From JAUVPB01 sp965223695 (GTDB lineage Bacteria > Actinomycetota > Thermoleophilia > Gaiellales > Gaiellaceae), in the NCBI GenBank assembly GCA_965223695.1, contig CBDCXJ010000035.1:62001-126000 (forward strand): DNA of 64,000 bases, read 5' to 3'. Below are positions 1 through 7,598 of the stretch, in pieces. Position 1 is the first letter of the stretch. The number at the start of each line of letters is the position of its first letter. Position numbers and translations under genes: made by a program. The notes under the pieces were generated by a model. It was not told where the DNA came from. It made no database searches and saw only the letters and a list, made by a program, of their open reading frames with translations.

Positions 1-416
1 TGGTAGGTAAGAACCGGGTCGTCGTCGCCGACGTCGGCACCAGCAAGACCGGCCGCCGAGCGGTAGACCGGGTAGGTGGGCTCGTTCGCGATGGCGACGA
101 CATCGCCGGTCCTGGCGTAGGCCCGCGCACAGAGCAGGATCAGATCATCGGAGCCGTTCCCGAGCACGACGTTCTCCGGGCTCACACCGACGTATTCGGC
201 GATCGCGTCGACGAGCTGGGGATAGCCGCCGTGGGCGTAGGTGTTGACGTTCGCGAGCGCGGCCGCGACGACTCCGGGCCTGACATAGCCGCGTGGCTGC
301 GCCGGGACGTTCCCGTCGAAGCGCACGATCTGCGACTCGTCGAGACCAGAGCGCTCGGCGAGCTCGCGCATCGAGGGCGCCCAGGCGTACTCGGAGAACA
401 TGGGAAGCGTCTTCAT
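1..416 (-). CDS. hisC: Histidinol-phosphate aminotransferase, N-terminal part (runs off the window)
   Basis: The reverse strand reads as the front of a PLP-dependent fold-type I aminotransferase. Visible stretches are NVNTYAHGGYPQLVDAIAEY, NVVLGNGSDDLI and NEPTYPVYRSAA, typical of HisC, which transfers an amino group from glutamate to imidazole-acetol phosphate. The PLP lysine and C-terminus lie beyond position 1. It follows hisG on the same strand with a short gap, so it is probably in the same histidine operon. I chose ATG at 416; an in-frame GTG at 446 would add ten residues. Another class I/II aminotransferase cannot be fully excluded from this fragment, but the hisG neighbour favours HisC. 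Confidence 0.8.
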   Translation of the reverse strand, partial: MKTLPMFSEYAWAPSMRELAERSGLDESQIVRFDGNVPAQPRGYVRPGVVAAALANVNTYAHGGYPQLVDAIAEYVGVSPENVVLGNGSDDLILLCARAYARTGDVVAIANEPTYPVYRSAAGLAGADVGDDDPVLTY

Positions 417-454
417 GACCTGGCCGGAATCGCGGTCGGGGAGCACATGGCCGT

Positions 455-1294
455 CTAGCCGAGCATCCGCTCGACCGGCACGAGCAAGATCGACGAGGCC
501 CCGGCCTGTTCGAGCTTCGGCAGGAGCTGCCATACCTCGGCCGCAGGGACGAGGACGTGCACCGCGGCCATGCCGTTCTCGCGGAGCGGAATGACCGTCG
601 GGGAGCGCCTCCCCGGAACAAGCTCGGCGATCGCGTCGAGCGCCTCGGTCGGCGCGTTCATCATCAGGTAGCGCGCAGTGCGCGCGTCGACGACGCTCGT
701 GAATACCTTGGCGAGCTGCTCGACGTCGCCGTTGCCGTCGTCGCGGCCGATCAGCACGGCCTCGGACGAGAACAGCACTCCGAGGGAGCGCAGCCCGTTC
801 GTGCGCAGCGTGTTGCCGCTCGAGACGAGGTCGACGATGGCGTCAGCCAGGCCGAGCCGTGGCGCAACCTCGACCGAGCCTGTGACGTCGACGAGATCGA
901 CCTCGACGCCGCGCTCGGCGAGGAGCTCGCGGGCGAGCCGCGGGAAGACGGTGGCCACGCGCATGCCAGCCAGATCCTCGGTCGCCTGCGCATCGCTCTC
1001 CTGCGGGACGGCCGCCTGCAGGGTGCAGCTGCCGAACGAGAGCTTGACGAGCTCGCGGACGGCTGCGCCTCGCTCGCGTACGAGATCGGCGCCCGTGATG
1101 CCACAGTCAACGACGCCGTCCTGCACGTACTCGGGGATGTCGGCGGCGCGGACGAGTAGCACGTCGACCGGCGCATTGCGGCAGGGGAAGGCGAGGGCGC
1201 GCTCGCCCGGCTGCTCGGGCCCGAGGCCCGCCACCTGGAGCAGCTGCGACGAGGGCTCGCGCAGCCGGCCCTTGGCGGGTATCGCAATGGTCAG
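455..1294 (-). CDS. hisG: ATP phosphoribosyltransferase HisG, long form
   Basis: Catalyses the first step of histidine synthesis, joining ATP and PRPP. The PRPP-binding signature is clear (VAPRLGLADAIVDLVSSGNT). The C-terminal 70 residues look like the regulatory ACT-like domain of long-form HisG, the histidine feedback site. The first ATG (1234) would cut off the conserved N-terminal strand: in frame upstream the sequence reads LTIAIPAKGRLREPSSQLLQ. The only plausible start for that is CTG at 1294, which overlaps the stop of the upstream TrpR-like gene (CTGA) and has a purine-rich GAGAGGG just before it. About 279 residues, the normal long-form size. A downstream ATG start is the alternative. 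Confidence 0.9.
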   Translation of the reverse strand: MTIAIPAKGRLREPSSQLLQVAGLGPEQPGERALAFPCRNAPVDVLLVRAADIPEYVQDGVVDCGITGADLVRERGAAVRELVKLSFGSCTLQAAVPQESDAQATEDLAGMRVATVFPRLARELLAERGVEVDLVDVTGSVEVAPRLGLADAIVDLVSSGNTLRTNGLRSLGVLFSSEAVLIGRDDGNGDVEQLAKVFTSVVDARTARYLMMNAPTEALDAIAELVPGRRSPTVIPLRENGMAAVHVLVPAAEVWQLLPKLEQAGASSILLVPVERMLG

Positions 1295-1602
1295 TCGGCC
1301 CTCTCGGGCTCCGGCAAGCGGTTGAGCGCTAATCGGTATCCCCCCTCTCCACGTTTGAGCCAGTGGGCAACCCGTGTGACCGTCGTGGTCGACGCTCCGG
1401 TTCGGCGAGAGACCTCCTGGTAGGGAAGCCCCTCGTCGAGCAGCCTGACGACGCTCCAGCGCTGAGCCAGGGCCTCGAGTTCCGAGACCGTGCAGAGGTC
1501 GCGAAAGAACGCGCGGGCTTCGTCGACGTCCTCGAGCCGTAGGATCGATTCGAGCAGGCTGTCGAGCGTGTCGGTACGCCAGTCATGTGAGCGGTCATCC
1601 AT
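1291..1602 (-). CDS. YerC/YecD-type TrpR-related DNA-binding protein
   Basis: A 103-residue all-helical protein matching the TrpR-like YerC/YecD family. It has LCTVSELEALAQRW followed by a helix-turn-helix (GLPYQEVSRRTGASTTTVTRV). TrpR itself binds DNA with tryptophan as corepressor; the ligand of the YerC group is not settled. It is the first gene of the hisG-hisC operon and overlaps hisG by four bases, so a role as histidine-pathway regulator is plausible but inferred. Its start codon lies only 25 bp from the divergent hisA start, and that gap holds an inverted repeat that could be its own operator. Confidence 0.85.
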   Translation of the reverse strand: MDDRSHDWRTDTLDSLLESILRLEDVDEARAFFRDLCTVSELEALAQRWSVVRLLDEGLPYQEVSRRTGASTTTVTRVAHWLKRGEGGYRLALNRLPEPERAD

Positions 1603-1627
1603 CGGGGTAACGTGTTAGCATAGTAAC
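1603..1627. promoter_or_regulatory. 25-bp divergent promoter/operator between the TrpR-like gene and hisA
   Basis: Only 25 bp separate the two divergent start codons. An inverted repeat TGTTA-N6-TAACA (1613-1628) lies here. On the plus strand TAGCAT (1616-1621) sits exactly where a -10 box would put the transcript start at the hisA ATG (1628), so hisA is probably leaderless. On the minus strand TATGCT (1617-1622) is a -10 candidate giving a leader of only a few bases. Confidence 0.55.
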
Positions 1628-2401
1628 ATGACATCTCAAGAGCCGCAAGGCGAGCGCTGCGACCGAGGCCACGAACACGAGCTTCCGCCCGATTTCCAGG
1701 TGATTCCTGCCGTCGATCTTCTCGGCGACGAGGCGGTGCGACTTGAGCAGGGCTCGTTCGAGCGCGTGACGATCCGGGCGGGTAGCCCCGAGGCGCTCGT
1801 CCGCCGGTTCGCGGCCGAGCGGCCTACGCTCATCCACATCGTCGACCTCGAAGGCGCCCGCAACGGCCGCGTGCGACCCGCCGTCATCGCCGAGCTCGCA
1901 GCCGTCGCAGCGGACGTGCCGATCCAGGCGTCCGGCGGGATCCGGAGCATCGACGACGCGCAGGCACTACTCGAGGCTGGCGCCGCTCGCGTGATTGTCG
2001 GCACGGCCGCGTTCAGCACCGAGGATGCGCTCGCCCACTTCGTCGACGCGCTCGACGAGCAGCTCGTTGTCGCCGTCGACGCGCGCGACGGGATGCTCAG
2101 AGTCGGCGGCTGGGAGGCAGACGGCGAGCTGCCGGTCGCCGACGCAGCGCGCCGGTGCGCCACAGCGGGAGCTGTGCGCATCCACTGCACGGCGATCGAC
2201 CGCGACGGGACGATGGCCGGCCCCGACATCGAACTGCTTCGCGAGGTACGCGAAGCGAGCGGACTTCGGATCATCGCAGCCGGCGGCATTCGATCGTCTG
2301 AGGACCTGGCCGCGCTCGCCACCGAGCAGCTCGAAGGCGCCGTCGTCGGGCGAGCGCTGCTCGAGGGGGCTGTTCCGCTCGCTGCGATTCGAAGGCGCTA
2401 G
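1628..2401 (+). CDS. hisA: Phosphoribosylformimino-5-aminoimidazole carboxamide ribotide isomerase HisA
   Basis: A (beta-alpha)8 barrel isomerase of histidine synthesis. The hallmark pieces are present in order: VIPAVDLL with the catalytic Asp, IVDLEGAR, IQASGGIR, VAVDARDG, HCTAIDRDGTMAGPD and IIAAGGIRS. About 257 residues. The first 24 residues (MTSQEPQGERCDRGHEHELP) precede the conserved strand and are unusual for HisA. They are kept because ATG 1628 fits a leaderless start; GTG near 1699 is the shorter alternative. Transcribed divergently from the TrpR-like/hisG/hisC operon. The ending converges on the small gene at 2417. PriA-like dual activity cannot be excluded from sequence alone. Confidence 0.93.
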   Translation: MTSQEPQGERCDRGHEHELPPDFQVIPAVDLLGDEAVRLEQGSFERVTIRAGSPEALVRRFAAERPTLIHIVDLEGARNGRVRPAVIAELAAVAADVPIQASGGIRSIDDAQALLEAGAARVIVGTAAFSTEDALAHFVDALDEQLVVAVDARDGMLRVGGWEADGELPVADAARRCATAGAVRIHCTAIDRDGTMAGPDIELLREVREASGLRIIAAGGIRSSEDLAALATEQLEGAVVGRALLEGAVPLAAIRRR

Positions 2402-2416
2402 CGCCTGGCGCCTTGC

Positions 2417-2683
2417 TTAACCGAGCGCGCGGCCGACCCACTCACGCGCGGCGAGCCACTGCGACTGGGCGAGCGCCTGTCCGACCCGCGGGTCCGTGTG
2501 GTCGGCGTTGTAGACCTGCCGCTCGAGGTCGGCGCAGAGAACGAGCGCGCCGGCCGGCACGTCGGCGAGCGAGGCCAGCAGCTCGCCCGGAAGGCGTGCC
2601 TCGGCGAGCGTGTAATGCGTGAAGTGCAGCTCGGGCGTGCGCTCCATGTGGGTCGGCCAGTCGGCGCAGCGGCGCGAGCTCAT
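2417..2683 (-). CDS. Small hypothetical protein coupled to the exporter ATPase
   Basis: An 88-residue protein I do not recognise. Its ATG overlaps the stop of the upstream ABC ATPase gene in an ATGA arrangement, which argues that it is real and translationally coupled. It has no membrane segment or signal peptide. Composition is mixed, with several Trp and Arg (ADWPTHMERTPELHF, QSQWLAAREWVGRALG). It is the last gene of that transcription unit and converges with hisA. No function can be assigned. Confidence 0.6.
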   Translation of the reverse strand: MSSRRCADWPTHMERTPELHFTHYTLAEARLPGELLASLADVPAGALVLCADLERQVYNADHTDPRVGQALAQSQWLAAREWVGRALG

Positions 2684-3900
2684 CGCGCCGCGCCGATCCG
2701 ACCAGCCTCGACCCGATCCCAGCTCGCGTCGAAGCGAAGCAGCCCCTGGCCCCCGTTATCTTCGGGATAGACGATGAACTCTGCGGCGCCGTCGATCCGG
2801 TGGTAGACGTGACGCGAGCCGGCCGCGAGCACGGCGACACAGAGCTGGAAACGGCCATCGACGAGCGGGACGGCGTCGAGCGCGAACTCGAAGCTCGACG
2901 CGCCCGGTGAGCCGTCCCAACCAAGGTGGGCAGCGTCGACCGTCGACGTTCCGATCAGCGTGTTGACGTGGTCGCGCAGCTCCACGAGCAGCTGCGGCTC
3001 GGGTGTTTCCTGGGCAGCTTCGATGGCGAACCGGAGCACGAGCGGCTCGCCCGAGAGGAACTGCTGTCGCTCGTTTCCGTCGCGATCCTGGAGCGCCACC
3101 GAGCTGACGCGCGCCTCGCCCGAGCCCCACTCGCGCAACCCTGCCGCGCGCTCGGAGGGATCCTGATCGTCGGCGAGCTGCAGCTGATACCGACGGAGCG
3201 CGTCATGAGCCGAGCCGTCGTACTCGACCCGTCCGTTGCGTAGAAGCAGCGCGCGCTCGCAGAGGCTCTCGACGGCCGACGCCGTGTGCGAGACGAACAC
3301 GATCGTGCCGCCGCGCGCCTTGAACTCGAAGATCTTCCCGAAGCACTTGCGCTGAAACGCCTCGTCGCCGACCGCAAACACCTCGTCGAGCAGCAGGACG
3401 TCGGCGCTGAGATGCGTCGCGAGCGAGAAGCCGAGCCGCATGAACATGCCCGACGAGTACGTACGCACCGGCAGGTCGATGAAGTCCTCGAGCTCGGCGA
3501 AAGCGACGATCTCGTCGAAGCGCTCGCGCATGAACCTGCGACCGAGGCCATACATCGAGCCGGTCAGCTCAACGTTCTCGCGGCCCGTGAACTCTGGATG
3601 GAAACCAGCCCCGAGCGCGAGCAGCGACCCGACCGAGCCGCCAACCTCGAGCGTGCCGCTCGTTGGCTTGAAGATGCTCGCGATCAGGCGCAGCAGCGTG
3701 GTCTTGCCCGAGCCATTGCGACCGACGAGCCCGACGGCCTCTCCCGGCTCTACCTCGAACGACACGTCGCGCAGCGCCCAGATGTCCTGGGCCCGTCCCC
3801 CGCGTCCGCGCAGAACGGCTTCCTTGAAGGTCAGGCGGCCCTGCGCCTGAACGCGAAAGCTGCGGCTGACGTTCTCGGCGCAGATCGCTCCGGGTCGCAT
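2680..3900 (-). CDS. Polysaccharide/teichoic acid ABC exporter ATP-binding protein (Wzt/TagH type)
   Basis: A 406-residue ATPase. The nucleotide-binding domain has Walker A GRNGSGKTT (residues 60-68), signature TYSSGM (about 148-152), Walker B DVLLLDEVFAVGDE (about 167-180) and H-loop His205. The Q-loop region GAGFHPEFTGREN is typical of O-antigen and teichoic acid exporters. After residue 255 comes an extra beta-sandwich-like domain resembling the carbohydrate-binding C-terminus of Wzt, which would select the finished glycan. Its likely membrane partner is the permease at 5833-6633, separated from it by hemE and an opposing gene. Together they would export a surface glycan made by the glycosyltransferases at 7.6-11.7 kb. 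The exact polymer cannot be told. Confidence 0.88.
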   Translation of the reverse strand: MRPGAICAENVSRSFRVQAQGRLTFKEAVLRGRGGRAQDIWALRDVSFEVEPGEAVGLVGRNGSGKTTLLRLIASIFKPTSGTLEVGGSVGSLLALGAGFHPEFTGRENVELTGSMYGLGRRFMRERFDEIVAFAELEDFIDLPVRTYSSGMFMRLGFSLATHLSADVLLLDEVFAVGDEAFQRKCFGKIFEFKARGGTIVFVSHTASAVESLCERALLLRNGRVEYDGSAHDALRRYQLQLADDQDPSERAAGLREWGSGEARVSSVALQDRDGNERQQFLSGEPLVLRFAIEAAQETPEPQLLVELRDHVNTLIGTSTVDAAHLGWDGSPGASSFEFALDAVPLVDGRFQLCVAVLAAGSRHVYHRIDGAAEFIVYPEDNGGQGLLRFDASWDRVEAGRIGAAR

Positions 3901-3936
3901 CCGTCGAGACTACTCAACGGCCGGGAAGCGGCCAGT

Positions 3937-4953
3937 CTAGGCAGCCTGCACGACTTCGACGAGACGCGTCAGCACGGCCGGATCGGTCTCGGGCAACACG
4001 CCGTGACCGAGGTTGAAGACGTGGCCGGCACGACCATCGGCGGCGGCGAGAACAGCACGGGCTTCCCTCTCGACGCGCTCCCACGGCCCGAGCAACACGG
4101 TCGGGTCGAGGTTCCCCTGGATGCCCCTCTCGTACCCGATCTGCGCCCACGCGTCGTCGAGCGAGACGCGCCAGTCGACGCCTATGACGTCGCCGCCGAC
4201 CCGGGTCATTGCCTCGAGCAGATGCGCGGCTCCCGTAGCGAAGTGCACGGTCGGTACGTCGACGGCCTCGAGGATCCGCGCCGAGTAGGGGGCGACAAAC
4301 GTCTCGTAGTCGGCGACCGAGAGCGCTCCCGCCCATGAATCGAACAGCTGGATGACATCTGCGCCGGCCCGTGCCTGTCCGGCGACATAGAGCGCGAACG
4401 CCGCCGCGAGCTTGTCCATGAGCGCGTGCCAGAGCTCGGGCTGCCCGTACATCAGCCGCTTCGTCTCGACAAACGTTCGCGACGGCCGCCCCTCGACCAG
4501 ATAGCCGGCGGCCGTGAACGGGCCGCCTGCGAAGCCGACGACGGCGCGCCGCGGGTCGAGCGCTTCGCGCACGTGCGCGACGGCCTCGAGCGCGTAGGGG
4601 ACGGTCTCGGCGGGCTCGGCCACGACGAGTGCCTCGATGTCGCCACGGGCGCGGATCGGGCGCCCGACCACCGGGCCGACGCCCTCGACGAGCTCGACGT
4701 CGACGCCCATCCCGAGGACAGGAATCATGATGTCGCTGTAGATGACCGCAGCGTCGACGCCGTGCCGCTCGACGGGCTGCAGGGTCACCTCGGCGCACAG
4801 CTCTGGCTGACGACAGATCTCGAAGAGGTCGTACTGGGCCCGGATTGCCCGGTACTCGGGGAGTGAGCGTCCGGCCTGGCGCATGAACCAGACGGGCGTC
4901 CGCTCGACGGTCGAGCAGCGACGGGCGGCCCTGACCATGAGGGGCTGCGTCAC
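3937..4953 (-). CDS. hemE: Uroporphyrinogen decarboxylase HemE
   Basis: Removes the four acetate carboxyls of uroporphyrinogen III to give coproporphyrinogen III in haem synthesis. The 338-residue protein has the family signature PVWFMRQAGRSLPEYR near the N-terminus, then YSDIMIPVLGMGVDV, VVGFAGGPFTAAGYL, IQLFDSWAGAL, HFATGA and the C-terminal FNLGHGVLPETDP. Normal length for the family. It is an unexpected housekeeping gene between the two subunits of the polysaccharide exporter, and no other haem gene is in the window. Start ATG 4953; the divergent gene at 4971 begins only 17 bp away, so the two share a very short promoter region. Confidence 0.96.
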   Translation of the reverse strand: MTQPLMVRAARRCSTVERTPVWFMRQAGRSLPEYRAIRAQYDLFEICRQPELCAEVTLQPVERHGVDAAVIYSDIMIPVLGMGVDVELVEGVGPVVGRPIRARGDIEALVVAEPAETVPYALEAVAHVREALDPRRAVVGFAGGPFTAAGYLVEGRPSRTFVETKRLMYGQPELWHALMDKLAAAFALYVAGQARAGADVIQLFDSWAGALSVADYETFVAPYSARILEAVDVPTVHFATGAAHLLEAMTRVGGDVIGVDWRVSLDDAWAQIGYERGIQGNLDPTVLLGPWERVEREARAVLAAADGRAGHVFNLGHGVLPETDPAVLTRLVEVVQAA

Positions 4954-4970
4954 GCTCGTAGACTAGATCC

Positions 4971-5870
4971 GTGCCGAGCGTCGACGAGGCCCGCCCGCCG
5001 CGCCTGCCCGCTGGGCCGCTCGCCGTCGAGTGGCAGGGGTCCGAGCTGACAGACCTGCGCGCCGGAACTCAGCACTGGGCGCAGGTAAGTTTCCGCAACG
5101 CCGGCACGGTCGCCTGGCAACCGCCGGACGAGAGCGAGCGCGGCATCTGGCTCTCGTTCCACTGGCTCGATCGACTGGGGAACGCCATGGTCTGGGAGGG
5201 GCATCGCACCCCGATTCCCGATCCGGTCAAGCCAGGGGAGAGCATCACGCTCACGACGCCGATTCGCGGAGCCGTGCCGCCAGGCCCCTACCGCCTCGCC
5301 TTCGATCTCGTCGACGAGGGTCGCTGCTGGTTCGCCGACGTCGGCAACGCGCCGCTCGAGATCGATGCCGACGTCGCACCACGACTGCGCGCGCGCTCTC
5401 TGTCTGTCGAGATCGGAGCAGGCCCGGACGAGCTGGTGCGCTTGACGCGCGCCGCCCTGGAGCGCCAGGACGAGGCGATCGCCGCCGAGGGTAACGTCGT
5501 TGCCCACCTCGCACCCGGGTGCATGCCACGCGCCGACTGGGCGCGCCGCCTGCTCAACGCCCACGACGAGGGCTACGCCGTCGTCGGCGGGGCCATCGCG
5601 CCGCGAGGAAGCGCCTTGCTCCATCGCAGAGCCCGGCGTCGGCTCGCCCCGTGGGTGCCCGGCACCGGGCGCAAGCCGAACTGGCAGCTGCCTCTGCTTT
5701 GCCCGTCGCTGGCGGCCGACATCCACCAGCCAATGCCGCTCGCACAGTCAATCGTCGGGCTGCCGGCGATCGACATGACCGCCAATCCGGAGCCATGGCT
5801 CTACGACGGGCGCATCGTGATCGACGTGCCGCTCAGAGCTGTGCGGCAAGCTGGTCGTCGACCCGCCTGA
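4971..5870 (+). CDS. Two-part protein: Ig-like beta-sandwich plus GT2-like tail, envelope locus
   Basis: I do not recognise a named family. The GTG-started 299-residue protein has an N-terminal half (about 20-140) that looks like an NBR1/CARDB-type beta-sandwich (AQVSFRNAGTVAWQPPDE, PPGPYRLAFDLVDEGR). The C-terminal half contains VVAHLAPGCMPRADWARRLL followed by EGYAVVGGAI, which recalls the acceptor-side segment of family 2 glycosyltransferases. No signal peptide or membrane helix. It lies between the two exporter genes on the opposite strand, and its 3' end overlaps the permease 3' end by 38 bp. A role in recognising or modifying the exported glycan is a guess from context. Confidence 0.6.
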   Translation: MPSVDEARPPRLPAGPLAVEWQGSELTDLRAGTQHWAQVSFRNAGTVAWQPPDESERGIWLSFHWLDRLGNAMVWEGHRTPIPDPVKPGESITLTTPIRGAVPPGPYRLAFDLVDEGRCWFADVGNAPLEIDADVAPRLRARSLSVEIGAGPDELVRLTRAALERQDEAIAAEGNVVAHLAPGCMPRADWARRLLNAHDEGYAVVGGAIAPRGSALLHRRARRRLAPWVPGTGRKPNWQLPLLCPSLAADIHQPMPLAQSIVGLPAIDMTANPEPWLYDGRIVIDVPLRAVRQAGRRPA

Positions 5871-6633
5871 AGATCAGCGCAGCCAGCGTCAGGGCAACGA
5901 TCGCCGCGACGACGCTGTAGAGCGCGTCGCCGGGTCGGGTCAGCGTCCCGAAGAACAGCGGATCGCGCACCGCCTCCAGACTTGGCGTGATCGGATTTCC
6001 CCAGTAGAGGATGGCGCGAATCGTGCTGTGGCCCTCGATGCCGGGCAGCGCGTCGAAGGTGTAGAAGATCGGCGTCAGAAAGAACCAGGGCAGGAGCACC
6101 GTCTGGATCAGGTGCTCGATGTCGCGGTACAGGACCGTGAGGCAGGCTGCGATGATGGCGAGCGCGCCGGTCAAGGCAACGAGCGGCACCAGCATCGGCA
6201 ACGCGAGCCAGAACGTGCTGCGGGTCTCCGGGATGATGCTGAGGTTCAGTATCAGCACCACCACGAGCATCGCGAGCAGGGTGACGACTCCCGCGGCGGT
6301 GACCGAGAGCGGGAGAAGCTGCCGTGGAAATCTCACCTGCTGCACGAGCTGAGCCTGCGACACGAGGCTCGAGCTGGCGGTCGTCATCACGCTCGAGAAG
6401 AACGTCCAGACAACCAGACCGGTGCAGACGAACAGTGCGTAGTGCTCGATCGCGAAGGCCCTCCAGAGCACCGAGAAGACGAGGGTGTACACGCCGACGA
6501 GAACGAGTGGGTTGAGAAACGTCCAGAGGAGGCCAAGCACCGACCCTCGGTAGCGAACCTGCAGGTCGCGCCGCCAGAGGTTGAAAAACAGGTCGCGGTA
6601 CGTAAGAAGGTCGGCGTAGACGGCCACGCGCAA
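5833..6633 (-). CDS. ABC-2 type polysaccharide export permease (Wzm/TagG type)
   Basis: A 266-residue integral membrane protein with about six helices and the amphipathic N-terminal segment (RDLFFNLWRRDLQVRYRGSV) typical of ABC-2 exporters of O-antigen, teichoic acid and capsule. Further family marks are LLWTFLNPL, PRQLLPLS and LPWFFLTPIFYTFDALP. It would form the channel for the Wzt-type ATPase at 2680-3900. The gene lies downstream of a DUF6159-like gene, separated by a double hairpin, and its end overlaps the end of the opposing gene at 4971-5870. Confidence 0.9.
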   Translation of the reverse strand: MRVAVYADLLTYRDLFFNLWRRDLQVRYRGSVLGLLWTFLNPLVLVGVYTLVFSVLWRAFAIEHYALFVCTGLVVWTFFSSVMTTASSSLVSQAQLVQQVRFPRQLLPLSVTAAGVVTLLAMLVVVLILNLSIIPETRSTFWLALPMLVPLVALTGALAIIAACLTVLYRDIEHLIQTVLLPWFFLTPIFYTFDALPGIEGHSTIRAILYWGNPITPSLEAVRDPLFFGTLTRPGDALYSVVAAIVALTLAALIFRRVDDQLAAQL

Positions 6634-6667
6634 ACGCTATCGCTCGCACGGGCTGAACATGCGCTCT

Positions 6668-6718
6668 GGAGTTTCGCGCACGCGAAACTCCGAAGGAATT
6701 CGCCCGCGGGCGAGTTCC
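6668..6718. repeat. Double palindrome (P1 + P2) after the DUF6159-like gene
   Basis: Two adjacent hairpins. P1 (6668-6691) is an 11-bp perfect inverted repeat GGAGTTTCGCG with a two-base loop. P2 (6695-6718) is GGAA-t-TCGCCC-gc-GGGCGA-g-TTCC. They lie directly after the stop of the minus-strand gene at 6722. P1 recurs at 39941 and 40098 and a P2 counterpart at 40128, so this is a repeated 3'-end element, probably terminator-like. There is no T-run. Confidence 0.7.
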
Positions 6719-6721
6719 CGT

Positions 6722-7546
6722 TCAGCGGGTGGCGAAGGCCGTTTGCAGGCCGGCGGTCTCGAAACCGCTGGGCACCTCGCTGGTGGTGACATATTGGTAG
6801 AGCGCCGTCTGGTAGATCGCCGTCAGGCTGGTCATCACCACGGTGATTGCGGCAATGAGCGGCACGGCCACGACGATGCCGAGCATCGGGGAGACGGCCG
6901 CTCCGAGCAGCACGGCGACGATCACGACCGGAACGATCGCGATGAACCCGATGATGCTGAGCCCCGCCTGCGCAATGAGGTTCTCACCCCAGGTGCGCTT
7001 GAACAGCTCGGCCGAGCGCGTCAGCGTCGCGATCGGCCCGAGCGCCTCGACAACCAGAATCGGCACCGCGAGGAACGTCACCACGCGAAATGCCATGCCG
7101 ACGATGCCGACGACGAACTTGCCGACGCCGCCGACACGCTCCTCGATGGCCCGCAGGATCGCGCCAACCGTCCAGCTGAGTACCGCCCACGGGACGATCA
7201 CAGCGAGTCGCGAGGACGCCTTGGCGAGTGCTGAGCGAACGGTCGGATCGCCCCCCGACATACGCTCGAGCGCGCCGCCCACCATCGCAGCCTGGAAGTA
7301 GGTCGCCACGATCGAGAGCGCGAGGCCCGCGACGACGAGGACGATGACGCCGCCCGTGCTGAGCTCGAAGTTCTCGATACCGGCAGCCGAGTCGTAGTCG
7401 ATCGCGAAGATGAGGCCGATGCACACGCCGACGACGACGAGCGAGGCGACGAACGAGAAGATCGGCAGAGCGAGGAGCTCCCGGTCGGCCTTGAGCGTGC
7501 TCCACGAGGCCTTCGCGAGCTCGAACGAGCGCGTGAAGCGTTCCAT
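6722..7546 (-). CDS. DUF6159-like multi-pass membrane protein
   Basis: A 274-residue protein with about six hydrophobic segments. It begins with a short amphipathic MERFTRSFELAKASWSTLKAD and contains VATYFQAAMVGGALERMSGGDP and LFKRTWGENLIAQAGLSIIG. This pattern matches the DUF6159 family of actinobacterial and archaeal membrane proteins; the function of that family is unknown. The gene is divergent from the glycosyltransferase operon starting at 7599. Upstream of its ATG is GGAGAG as ribosome binding site. I assign no activity. Confidence 0.75.
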   Translation of the reverse strand: MERFTRSFELAKASWSTLKADRELLALPIFSFVASLVVVGVCIGLIFAIDYDSAAGIENFELSTGGVIVLVVAGLALSIVATYFQAAMVGGALERMSGGDPTVRSALAKASSRLAVIVPWAVLSWTVGAILRAIEERVGGVGKFVVGIVGMAFRVVTFLAVPILVVEALGPIATLTRSAELFKRTWGENLIAQAGLSIIGFIAIVPVVIVAVLLGAAVSPMLGIVVAVPLIAAITVVMTSLTAIYQTALYQYVTTSEVPSGFETAGLQTAFATR

Positions 7547-7598
7547 CTGCCGCTCCTCTCCCCGTCTCTGTACGTCGATCGCCTAGCGGGAAGGCAGT

